A stretch of 64,000 nt of DNA, from NCBI RefSeq assembly GCF_030052815.1, contig NC_079503.1, forward strand, positions 60,678,735-60,742,734. Reading direction: 5' to 3'. The DNA comes from Hevea brasiliensis (lineage: Eukaryota; Streptophyta; Magnoliopsida; Malpighiales; Euphorbiaceae). Both the position numbers and the translations under genes were made by a program. This document shows, piece by piece, positions 45,291 through 56,700 of this stretch. The notes under the pieces are model-generated. The model saw only the letters and a list, made by a program, of their open reading frames with translations. It was not told where the DNA came from and ran no database searches. Positions within the stretch are counted from its first letter, which is position 1. Every line of letters starts with the position of its first letter.

Positions 45291-46934
45291 TGTTTGCTGG
45301 TTTTACAACCCTGCAAGTGCACGGATCGCTAACAAGTAATAAAGTGATAAGTAGAGTATCGTTCCCACGAGGATTTTTTTTATTTAGCAAGTACCAATTT
45401 ACATAGCAATTTTGACTGTCTAGGCTTTCGAATGTTTAGGGAGTAAAGTTGTTAACTTTAAACACTAGAATGGTAAACTTAAAATGAAGTAATCTATTTT
45501 TGGAGCAATTCTGGAGTTAAGATTTCACACTTGAATCTTATTAGGGATGTTATCTCCTTTATTTACTGAATTGAGGATCATTTTCCTTGATGAAAATTAG
45601 CCCTAAACTATCCTAAATCCTCTCTCAAGGCATCTAGGGTGTATTTTAAATAACTTAAACCCAACTTTCGTGGTGATCAATTTAATTAAAATCCTTTAAG
45701 ACCTTTGACTAATTTTTAGGTTCCACAAAGGTATCTGCCTATGTCTAGGTCAGAATTCCTGGGTTTAAGATCTTGATTTTCTAATGTTAATATTCACCTT
45801 TTAGTCCTTCAATCAACATTTACAATCATGTCTAACTGGGTACCATCACATAGCATGCATTAGGATCATAAGAAATCAAATCAAGAAACGAATCTCAAAT
45901 CCAGTAAATAAAACTTAATGTTCATCCATAATAATAATTACAAGCATTACTCTCCTAAATCCAGAATAAGGAAACTACTCACTCATGGTGAGTTCAACAA
46001 ACATCATGATTAAAGGTAAAAACAGTAAAAAGAAAACCATGTAAAGAAATAAAGTAATAGAAATCTGTCTAGGGAGATGAAACGAAGAAACCAAAGATAG
46101 TTTGCAGCTTTGATCTTATGGAACTTTAGCTGGAGAACTTCTTTTGGTACTAATACAGAGCCCGATAGTTACAGCTTTCAGTAGCTCTCCCCGTGACAGT
46201 TGTCTTTTTTTTTTTTTTTATCCCCCAACTTTTGACATTTTCTTTTCTATTTATATTGGTTGCTCTAGGGTTAGGTTGCTCTGAGTCCAAAAGGCCTTAA
46301 GACTCTCGTTTTTATCCGAAAACAGGAGGGAAATTCGAGTTATAAAACTGGCTACAGCATAGTACACAGCTTGTGTGTCACTACACGGGTCCCACAAGGT
46401 AGGGTCGTGTAACTTGCTGGAGGAGAATCGCGTGGTCTTGTTTTGGCGCAGAAAGTTACACGAGTCTGTGCCAACTACACAGACCTGATTACACGGGCTG
46501 TGTACTGTTATTCCCATAAGTTTCTTCAAGCTTGCGTTCAGTAAAGACTTACACGGGTCCCTGTAGATTACACGGGTCCCTGTAGATTACACGAGTCTCA
46601 CTACATGACCTGTGTACTTGTGTTTCTCATCGATTCTCTTGGCTTTCTTTTGGCAGAGATTTACACGGGTCTGGGCTTGGTTTACACGACCTGTGTACTT
46701 TGCATCAGCAGCAATTCTCTGTCTCTCGACTCCACTAAGCTTTTCTTGCACTCTTATACTTCTGTAGCTTCACCCAAACACCTGAAATGATGTAGAAAAC
46801 ATGGAGTTAAGGGCTTTATAGTAGAAATTACAAAAGCTAATGAAATAAACTATTATGTATGAAAATACTTGCCTAAATGCTATGAAATAGAATGCAAATG
46901 TGCTTAAAAACATCTATACAATTCAAGTGTATCA
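45291..46934 (-). repeat. Second Athila element, 3' LTR
   Basis: About 1.64 kb, plus strand TGTTTGCTGG to AAGTGTATCA (in element sense TGATACAC...). The right boundary is set by the polypurine tract at 46,935; the left boundary by the break in LTR C (45,291, or 45,295 if the end is TGCTGG). It contains a cluster of ACACGGG/ACACGAG words at 46,370-46,700, with a perfect 19-bp tandem pair at 46,549-46,586. Confidence 0.72.
46549..46586. repeat. 19-bp tandem pair in Athila LTR
   Basis: TTACACGGGTCCCTGTAGA occurs twice head to tail, followed by a partial third unit starting TTACACGAGTC. Confidence 0.93.
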
Positions 46935-48482
46935 AATACCCCCATACTCAAACTTTTACTTATCCTCAAGCAAAGCAAAACTCTGTTTTAAAACACATTT
47001 CTGGGGATACTTCGGAATACAAAAATCAAGTTAATAAGCATAGAATTGAACTCCTCCATCCTTTATACCAACTTCGCTCTTTCAAGGCATAAGGGTTCTA
47101 ATAGTTGCCTATTTGGAACTTCACCTCGTTTCATGATGTTTCGACTAATTATTCCTCTATACAAGACCATTAATAAGCTACAAACAACCTAATTTATCAG
47201 GATAGAATTAAGAAACACTAACTCCCCTAAATCTGCCTCTTGAGATGAAGTATTTCAATTCCAACTCCATAGGCACATCTCAATTTCCTATCTCCACTAG
47301 TGTAGCATGTGCTTTTTCAAAATATTAAAAGGTCTTAAAAAGGGTTGTAATGGGGCTAAAAGGATAATGACTTGGTTGCCAATGAAAGGTTTTTAGGGAA
47401 TGCAAATATGAGGATAGCATGGATGCATAAAATCCAAATATACTGAGTTTGTTTCTACATATTTTCCCTGGAGTGGAAAGGCTTTTGGCTTTTTATATTG
47501 CCAAGCATGCTTCCATGATACTTCTCTTAGGACTTCTTTTCTTTTTCCTTTTTGTCCTCTCCCCCAAACTCATTGCTTTTGCTGGGTTGGAAAGGCAAAT
47601 TTTTCTTTGGTTTCAATTGCACACTCGCATTCTTTCTTGAGTTCCACATCCTCTCTTCATTTTCTTCATGCATTTTGCTTCCTCAAAAGGGTATGGTAGG
47701 GGTTTAGGTTAGGGGCTAGGTGATAAACATGGGTTAAACATGGGTAAACAATAAATTTTAAGGGATGAACATAGGCTTCAAGTTGGCTACAAGGGATATA
47801 CATTTTAATTAGGGGTGGTTAAGGCTTAGTGAGGCTATATTAAAGAATGCCTTAATCATTTCTTCATCAAGCCTATGCTAGGATTTCACCTTGATAGGTC
47901 CAAGAGATATGTTCTAGAGCTAGTGAGGCAATTTTTGAGTTTGCTTGTGTTCCAAAATTTGTTCTCCTAATTTTACAAGTTCAATGTGATAAATTAATAG
48001 TTGTGAAGAGGTTTAACTAGTCTAGTTCCATAAAAGAGATTAGTTTCTTCACAAACATGATAGAATCCCTTTTTGCCCATCTAGATACATTCATTCCTCT
48101 ATCCTGTGGAGTCCAATTTTTAGCTTACTAAAAATTTGGTTATAGTGCTAAGTTTTACGACTTACAATCCAAAAATTTTCAAAAATTCTCGAAAATTTTG
48201 GTACTCAAGAATAATGCAGCTGAGTTTAAATAATGCAATGATGTGCATGTAATGATATGCAAGTGCAAATGTATTTCCCCCCAAACTCAAACTAGATATT
48301 GTCCTCAATGTCAATATAATGTGCAAAATCAGATCAAACGTACAAAAATTTTAAGGAAGCATAATATTTATTAAGCATGGAAAATTTTTGAACATAAAGC
48401 AAATAAAAGAGACCTATAGTTGCAAGTTAGGACTAGGGCATGTAAGATATTACAATAAAGATCCTATCCTATAGTCCTATGT
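46935..48482 (-). other. Athila 3' untranslated region with two polypurine-like tracts
   Basis: In element sense, GAGTATGGGGGTATT directly precedes the LTR (about 46,935-46,950). A second tract, GAGTTTGGGGGGAAATAC, lies at about 48,272-48,289 just downstream of the word GAGGACAATAT. Both are typical of Athila-clade elements. Between them I see no coding sequence. Confidence 0.75.
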
Positions 48483-49192
48483 CTAAAAGGCCTCTGATGA
48501 TGATAATGGTGATGCTAGTGATCCTTGCTTCTTTTCTTCCTCATCCTCCTCATTCAACTTGTCCATTAGTGTGTCCAGCTTGTTGTGTGCTTCTTGGAGG
48601 CTGTCTTCGATAGCTCGCATCCTGCCGTATATTGTGGTCTCCATGCATTGCAGGTATGCGAGGACCGGATCTGTCTGTGGTGGTGTGTATGGGGGCACTC
48701 GAACGGGGGACTCTTTGAACATTCGCCCTTGCCCTTCTTCTTAAGGCTGTGAAGTCTCACCAGGTCCCTCCCTTGCCTCGTCTCTCTAAGGGATGGTGTT
48801 CCCTTCGGCATCCACCAAGTAGCATTTATTGCCCACCTTCTTACATATCCCCATGGATATGCAGATAGTTTGATTAATTCTCGATGTTCCAGTAACAAAG
48901 CGCAGTCTGTGATGTTCTAGAACAAAGCCGAAGTGGAGGGCAATGGTGATGACAAGGCCTCCAAGCACAATGTGTCTGATAGACTGATGGCAAAGGCATC
49001 AGAGATGGTTGTACAAGAAAAAGCCAGTGCTACACCGTTGTCCAGTGACCATACACCACAAAAAGAAAAGCTCATTGGCATTGACAACGCCAACGCTATC
49101 GCCACGGCCCATGATGGTGTGGGCGGTGAACCGATGCATGTATCGCAATGCTGGACTAGTGATGCCCGTTGATTTGGATTTGCTGGAGTTAT
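48483..49192 (-). pseudogene. Athila extra ORF (plant transposon protein domain), partial
   Basis: In element sense: SKSTGITSPALRYMHRFTAH, TIMGRGDSVGVVNANELFFL, WCMVTGQRCSTGFFLYNHL, stop, then IVLGGLVITIALHFGF and INQTICISMGICKKVGNKCY. This is the N-terminal type of domain seen in Athila ORFs (resembling family phrases GRGDSTGVVN and LFFLWCM from memory of the family). An acidic tail (DKLNEEDEEEKKQGS) ends near 48,483. The upstream part is cut by the B1 LTR at 49,193. Function is not established for this ORF class. Confidence 0.7.
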
Positions 49193-52100
49193 TGCAACAC
49201 CCCTATTTGTATAGCCTGGTATATTTCACTGTTCCGGTGACCGGTGTTGGTCCGGACAATTAAGGGGATTAGAACCACACTTAAGACAACTAGAGAAACC
49301 ATAAATACAAATAATTAGTAATTTCAATTATTTAAGTATAAATAAGAAAAACAGAACATAAGAAGTTAAACGAGCCGAGAGTCACAGCGATGGGTGACCT
49401 CCTCGGGAACGACTGCGAAGTCATTTTAAACTCAAATTTCGAACCATAAAATGTGACGCTGCGGTCCTTAGGACCCTTATGAACACAGTGGAAAAGAGAA
49501 AATCACGAAAAAAAACCGTTAAGCCAGTCAAATAATTAGGTCAGGGAGCCGGAAGAAATATAGAATTATTTGCAAACCGGGATGAACCGGCGAGGGGCAA
49601 TTTGGTCAATTGACCCCGAGAGCTGACTCCGAACCTAACTGTCAAATAAAATCAGAGAAAAGAAAATTTCAGAATCGAGAATTAAATTAAAGAATTAATA
49701 TAAAAATAAAAAATAAAAAAAAAGAAAAGAAAAAGGGAAAAGTAAAAAGGTGATGACATCATGCATGACCTCATGCATGATGCCATAAAGGAATTAATTA
49801 ACTTATTTATTAATTTGGATTTTTGGTCTTCTTTAAGTGATAAAGATAAAAGAAAAGAAAAGAAAAAAAAAAAAAAAACAAAAAGTCATCTTCCTTAACC
49901 CAAGTTGCCGTCTCCCTTCCCTCTCCCAAAGCTCTCTCACAAAACCACCATGAAAGCTCATTTTTGAGCTTGAAGAACCCAAAATCCAACCATAGAAAAT
50001 TGTCCTACCATAACTAGACTTTGTTTGGGCAACTAGGAAAGAGGATTCAAGGAAAAGAAAGAAGAAAAATTTGAAGAAAAGAAGAAAGAAAATTCTGCAC
50101 AAGGTTAGTAATACAAACTTCAATTTTTTTTAGTTTAATTAGTGTATGTATGGCATTAAGAACTTGTAAATAAACTTAAAATGAAATAAAAATATGTGTG
50201 AGGGACTAAACTAAAATTTTGGCCAGCCATGGATGTATGAGGGTATGATGTGTTTTGAATGAATTAAATGTGTTGGTAAACTTGTATGAGAATGGTAGTA
50301 AGATTGAAATGTTTAAGTGTGATTAAATGCAACAATTTAGTGTGATTAGGGTTTGGAGGCGTAGGGTTTTGAGGAAAAAATTTGGAGAAATGAGTAAATG
50401 ATGTGTTTGACCTATTGTGAAGTGAAAAATGGTCAATTGTGACCAAATGAGTTGTGTGGGAATGGTTGGAAATTAAGTTAAATTCGGAGGGTGTATGGTC
50501 ATGCTGCTGGCAGCATAACCAAGTCAACTTTGAAGGACCCAAAATGAAATTTTACAAGTCCAATTGATATGGCACCAATTGGAGATGAAAATAGACATAA
50601 AATGACACAATTTTCATTTAGGAACCATGCCCAAAAAGTGACCAAAACCTAGTGAACAAATTGACCAAAGTTGGATAAGTGCGATGCCTTGCATCAGACA
50701 AAGCGACCGAATGAACAGTGTTTGTTCATTTAGTCATAACTCGAGCTAGGCAGGTCCAAATGACCTGAAATGTTACCATTGGTTAGATGAGATATAGACC
50801 TAAAACTTTCATGAAGAACACAAGTCCAAATTCTGCCAGCAACCAAGCCATTTGGCCACCCCAAGTTGGTGACCCAAAACTGCCAGCACCACAAATTGCC
50901 CAGAAAATCTGGGTTGTGTCTAACCCGACAGCCCTGGTTCAAATGGCTATAACTTGAGCTACAAAACTCCAATTGGGGTGATCCAAAAATAAGAATAAAC
51001 TAAAGAGAATAAGGAACATTTTCTATGAAGGAAGTTTTGTCAAATTTCAACAATAGATTGACCAATGGAACAGTGCATTTAGGGACACCAAAACTAAAAA
51101 TTTGACAATTTTGCCAAAAGGACTTAAGTTCTGAGAAAATGACCAAAACCAACAAATTTAACGACCAAAATGTGGTATGTGGGTGAAGTTGGAGTTCCCA
51201 TACCTATTAAGCCTTAAAAAGTCAATAATTTGACTTGAATAGTGTAGTGAATAGTAACCCGAAATACAAAAACTTCGAAAACATCGAAATTTGCACATTA
51301 AAGCTAGGTAAAAATAAAGTGAAATTTATTTTTGGATTTATGCTAAGTTATGGTACTGAAACACTGTGAAATTGTGTGTTTCAGCTAAAAAAGACTTGGA
51401 AGCTCTAAGAGACTGAGTCAAGGGCTAGAGGCGACTCACGTCAGGTCTGTGCACAGTAATTTTTGTTTAAATATATGATTCTTGAAAATTTGATTTTTCT
51501 TGAGTTAATTACGAATTGTGTTGCCATTTATGATTGTGAATATGACTTTGAAAATTTACCAGATTTCCAATAAATTATTTGAATAAATTGTTTTGAATTG
51601 ATTTTATGTTCACACTTAGCATGACAGTATCACATTATTCCTCCTCCATTTATGGGGTTGAGATCATTTATTTTCCTCCCTCTCTGGCTTGCCAATTGAG
51701 GTTGAGATCGGATGAGTACTCATTAGCTAGCTAGCCACCTCCCTCATTGATTTCGATTAATGGGGTTGTAGATTGCTTTGTCGTGGCATACAACACGGCA
51801 TTGATCGGAAATTTTGTGTCATAGTTTAAGTGTATATGATTTTGGCAACACTGTGTTTTAATAAATTATTTGACTAAATGGTGTTATTATGAGCTTTGAT
51901 ATTTGTGAAATGTGATTGAGAAGTATTCAAATTGTGTTTCATCAATGAACGATTTATGTATTGCATTTTAAATTTTTATTGTGCACCACTGAGTATTTTA
52001 TACTCAGCGATAGCTTATTTTGCTATCGCAGATAAGAGCAAGGAGAAAGCAGCAGAGTGAGCTACTATTGAATTGAGGCCTCCACTGATCTTTTTGTACG

Positions 52101-52680
52101 GGTATTACTTTATACCCTTGTAGTTAATTTTGATGTAAATATAGTAATGTTGTATGTATCAATGTAAGTTGAGCAGGTGTAAATAAATTGTAATTATATT
52201 ATTTTTGGATTTCCTTCTGTAAATTAATAATTGTACATGTGAATTTCATATTTTATGCCTTGTGAAAGGAGTTGTTAAATATTTTGAGATGATAAATTTT
52301 GATTTGGATTGTGGAATTACTTTGAAGTGATTTGGATTGAGTTGATTGAGATTTATTGGAGGATGGAAGTTGTAGAAAATTTTTGGAAGTGTTTTTTTTA
52401 GGTATTTGAAGAATGGTTTTCTCCAAATACAAACGAAACTCTGTCAAAATTTTTATAAAATTTGCGGCAAAATTAAAATGGACAAAAATTTTTATTGGTA
52501 TTTAAACTTTGAATAAATGGTTTTAATTCCTACCAAAATGCTCACCACTTCCAAAATGTAAGAAAATTGTTTTAAAATCCCTTATAGAGTACTTAATGAG
52601 TTATCGGTAGGTGAAGTTCGGTAGTTCATTAAGTATTCTACAGGATCATGTTATGCCTTACATTGGGGTAAGGTGTGTTA
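49193..52680 (+). repeat. B1 5' LTR (family B)
   Basis: 3,488 bases, TGCAACACCCCTATTTG to GGTAAGGTGTGTTA, with decayed ends (TGCAAC for TGTAAC, TTA for ACA). Landmarks: AGCCGAGAGTCACAGCGATG block near 49,373; palindromic block 49,751-49,784; CATAACT-type modules near 50,735 and 50,947; three short palindromes at 51,646-51,762; paired hairpins at 51,989-52,007 and 52,007-52,029; inverted repeat 52,100-52,117. Confidence 0.95.
51989..52029 (+). other. Paired hairpins in B1 5' LTR
   Basis: CTGAGTATTTTATACTCAG (51,989-52,007, 8-bp stem, 3-base loop) shares its last base with GCGATAGC...GCTATCGC (52,007-52,014 with 52,022-52,029, 8-bp stem). Both lie immediately after the word GTGCACCACT. Equivalent structures occur in the other LTR families with different stem sequences. 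Confidence 0.8.
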
Positions 52681-52688
52681 TGTTTTAG

Positions 52689-52700
52689 TGGTATCAGAGC
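52689..52700 (+). other. B1 primer-binding site (tRNA-iMet)
   Basis: TGGTATCAGAGC, 8 bases after the LTR end, the same spacing as in El-1 and El-4. Confidence 0.95.
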
Positions 52701-52869
52701 ATGGTTTTTCAATAAATTTTGACTATGTGTATTAACATTTTATTGATAAGTACAACTGTTCAAGTGTCTTTAATTGATACATATGACATATTTACATCAT
52801 GAATATGCACTAATGGAGGTTAACCTCCTTGTGTTTGATCTCAGGAAGTAGAAAATTTGGGAAAATGGA

Positions 52870-53720
52870 ATGGAAGAAAGAGATCATTCCGTAGAAGAAT
52901 CTGTTGAGGCTAAGGTTCAAGGGGAAGCCCCAGCACTCCAGAACGTGAGTGGGTCAGCCACTCCAGCTCCTGCTCCAGTACCGCAGTTCCCTGCTCAATT
53001 TGTACAGCAGATGGCTGCGTTTTTCCAGCAAATGGCGGGTAATGTTCCACCCCAAGCTCAGATGCAAGTACCTGTAGCACAACCACAGCCCTCAACTCGA
53101 CAATATGAAAAATTGATGAAATTTGGGGCCACCGAGTTTAAAGGCACTGTGGATCTACTGGAGGCAGAACAATGGTTGGAAAGAATGGAACGAGTTTTTC
53201 AGAAAACTGCAGTGTACGAAAGAGATGAAGTTCGAGTATTCTGTTTCCTTGTTACAAGGGGATGCATATGAATGGTGGAAGACCATCCCCCACAGCCTGG
53301 TTGAGCCACCTGTGCTGACATGGATAGACTTCCTGAGGGAATTCAGGCAGAAATGGGTTCCCGATGCATATGTGGATATGAAGTTGCAAGAATTCTTGAG
53401 TTTGAAACAAGGGGACCGAACAATAGCAGAGTATGAGAGAGACTTCTCAAGGCTAAGCCACTATGCTGGAAGCTTAGTCTCCACCCCCGAAGATAGATGT
53501 AAGAGGTTTGAGTCCGGGTTAAGGCCGAATCTGAGAATGCAAGTTGTGGGTTTCTGACATCAGAATTTTACTGAGTTGATCTCAAAGGCCCTGGAACTGG
53601 AAAGGATAGAATCTGAAGGGGTAGTAAAGAAGGGTACACAAGAGAAAGAGAAAACTGAAAAGACTACGGGACAAACATCTGAGAGTGGTTCTTGCAAGAG
53701 AAAACAGTTTGGGGGATCCA
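52870..53720 (+). pseudogene. gag: B1 gag, N-terminal part, frameshifted and interrupted
   Basis: Start chosen at 52,870 (MEERDHSVEESVEAKVQGEA), which aligns with El-1 and El-4; an ATG five bases upstream is out of frame. Motifs: PQFPAQFVQQMAAFFQQMAG, then EAEQWLERMERVF. A frameshift near 53,190-53,210 moves the reading to the next frame (FRKLQCTKEMKFEYSVSLLQ, AYEWWKTIPHSLVEPPVLTW, FLREFRQKWVPDAYVDMKLQ, YERDFSRLSHYAGS). A stop at 53,555 replaces the Arg of GFRHQNF in El-4. Coding is interrupted at 53,720 by solo LTR A. Capsid-type domain; inactive copy. Confidence 0.92.
53716..53720. repeat. Target-site duplication, solo LTR A, left
   Basis: ATCCA, repeated at 57,536-57,540. El-4 has the uninterrupted gag sequence GGGGGATCCAGCTCCTG on its coding strand. 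Confidence 0.95.
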
Positions 53721-56700
53721 TGTCACACCCTACCCCTCTGTAAAGCATAACATGATCCTGTAGTATACCTAATGAATTACCAACTTCGTCTATTGATAAC
53801 CCATTAAATACACTATAAGGGATTTTAAAACTTTTCTTACTTCATTTTACAGTGGTGAGCATTATTTACAGGTGTTAAAAACATTTTGTGAACTGACTTG
53901 AAACAGTTAACACATTTAGACTATTAGTAATTTCTGTAAAAATTTTAGCAGAGTGCCATCTGTATTTTGGATAAAACAGTTCTTCAGAAAACCTGTAAAA
54001 AGCACTTCAATATATTTCCAATCTCAACTCCAACATATTTCTTAACACAACATATTTCTCAACTCAAATCCATAGTAATTTTTCAAAGACTGAGATACAA
54101 GAAATATAATACAATTTTTACAAGTCAAAATAACTCATAATTTACTTTACAACTTCAATGTACAATTTTAATTTACAACTGCTAAACAATATGTACATAC
54201 AGTGGTCATACATTACAGTACAAAATGCAAAATGTGGTATACTCATTATACCCGATAATCTCTCGTTGGATGTACTAGCAGCCTAATCTGCTGCCCTGTC
54301 CGTCTGTCTACCTGCGACAGCAATGAAAAGCTATCGCTGAGACAATGTCTCAGTGGTGCACAACATTAACCAAATACAACTTTAAATCACAGTTCATAAA
54401 TCATATAAATGATAGATACGTAAAACCATAGTTAAATTCAAGACAATGAATGTCATAAGGAATTTAACACAATATCACAATAAATCTTAGTAATCAAAAC
54501 GTAGTTAAATTCAAAGGACAGTGAATGTCAATAAGAATTTAAACTCCATTTCACAAATTATCAAAGCTCATAATAACACAATTTAGTCAAATAATTTACG
54601 AACACAGTGTTGCCAATTCATACACAACTTAAGCCATGACACAAAATTTCCGATCAATGCCGCGTTGTACACTACGACAAAGCAATCACAACCCCACTAA
54701 TCGAAATCAATGAGGAAGGGAGCTAGCTATATAATGAGTACTCATCTGATCACCACAACTGGTAAACCAGAAAGGGAGAAAAATAAACGATCACGACTCC
54801 ATAAATGGAGAAGGAAAATAAATGATCACAACCCCATAAATGGAGAAGGAATGATATGATACTGTCATGCTAAGTGTGAACACAAAATCAATTCCAAACA
54901 TTTTATTCAAATGATTCGTGAGAATCCAATAAATTTCTAAAGTCATAAATTCATTCACAAAATGGTAACACAATTCATAATTAACTTCAAATTTTCACAA
55001 ATCACACTAAATCAATTTTTCCACAGTTTCAAACCATTTACAATGCTTTTCAAGTAATAAGTATCCATACAAACACATTTCCATAATTGAAAACAATAAT
55101 ATATAAATAGTCATAATTTATTTCAATTGAAAAATTCAAAAGAAATAACTGTTGTGCACAAACCTCTGATAACTGTCTCCTGGCCTTGACTCAGTGTTTC
55201 CTTCCCTTTTCCTGAGTCTTTGCTAACTGAGAAACACAATTTGAAGTATTTCAGTACTTAATTAAACTGTCTCTAACGATAATGTTTGATAAGTAATTCA
55301 CTGAATGCTAGTATTTGCTTAGTCAACCTAATATGTCGACCCTCGATGCATTCTAGGTAAATTAGGTTTTAATGTTATTAAGATGTCACATTCGATAGTC
55401 TTTTAGGGTTGGTACATGTTACCAAGTTCATTTTCGTGTATACTGCATTTTCTTGCAATTTGCTGGATTCCGGGATACTAGTTTGACCTAGCCGGACTAC
55501 CTAGTTCCCTCAGTTTTCGGGTTTCAGTCAAAATTACAAACTTGTAGATCTATGTCTTATGGAACGCGGGGCAAAATTTCAGGTCATTCTGAGTTATGTA
55601 GGCCAAGTTATGGTCATTTTACTATTGCTAGTCAAATTGCACCAAAATTGGTCATTTTAGGTCATTTTAGGTTCGGCCAGTTTTTGGACCCGAAATTGTG
55701 CAAGCTGTTTGACTTGCTTATGGTCATTTATGGGCTTTGGTGTCTTCATAAGACTTGTATATATAGGTCTTAAATATTCATGGTCAAAATTTCAGGTCAA
55801 TCGGACCTGTTTTGAGTGAGTTATGGCCTAAACACTAACTGCTGCCCAAATGGTCAATTTTCAGGCCTCAATTGCACTTAATCCGGATTTGGTCATTTTT
55901 CAAGCTACCTTGCAAGCAGAATTTTGGCAAGCTTCCTTCATCAAAGTTGGCACATTTTGTGCCTAGTTTCACCTCCAATTGGTCTCATACCAATTGGAGC
56001 CACACACTTAAAGTTCTAGGCCCAAAACGCAAACTGCCCTATTGCATTTTATTCATACTCATCAAAGATCACCTTTAACACTAACCAAAATTCACATTTA
56101 TGCCCATTCTGGTTTGTACCATAACCTAAACATATTTTACCACATATTGTTGATCATTTTGGCAGCTTACAATCACATTCAACATACACCAATAAGTGCA
56201 GAATTTGTCAACTCAATTACAACAATTTAATCACCTATTCATGCTCATTTACATGTCCAACCTTACACCATCATACATATACCCAAGTTGCCTTAACAAC
56301 TACTGCAATTCAACATTAATATTCCATAAACCAAACATGAAATAACATCCTTATGGTTCACCAAGCTAGGCTGCTATTTCATGCATTACATTCCCTTAAT
56401 TTCCAAGCATTCAAATTTCAATACACATTCACATATACTAAGTATAAATCACCCAAATGATTTCCTACACACATAAACATTTAATCAATACTTTAATCTA
56501 CCATTTACAAGCAAAACTAAACTGTCTTTAAAGAGTTTCCATGGCTGCCAAAAATAGAGCTCTCCCTTTAAACATCGAACCTCAAAATTCTTTCCACAAT
56601 TTAAGTACCCATAACATCCACACAAACTTAAATGAAGCAAGCATAAAAAATACATACTTACCACTTTTGAAATTCTTCAAAACCTCACCAAAACTTAAAT

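Noticed and set aside
48483..49192. Athila extra ORF as evidence of a retrovirus-like envelope protein
   Set aside because: The visible residues match the plant transposon-protein type, not a membrane glycoprotein. No signal peptide or transmembrane stretch is visible, and the ORF is truncated.
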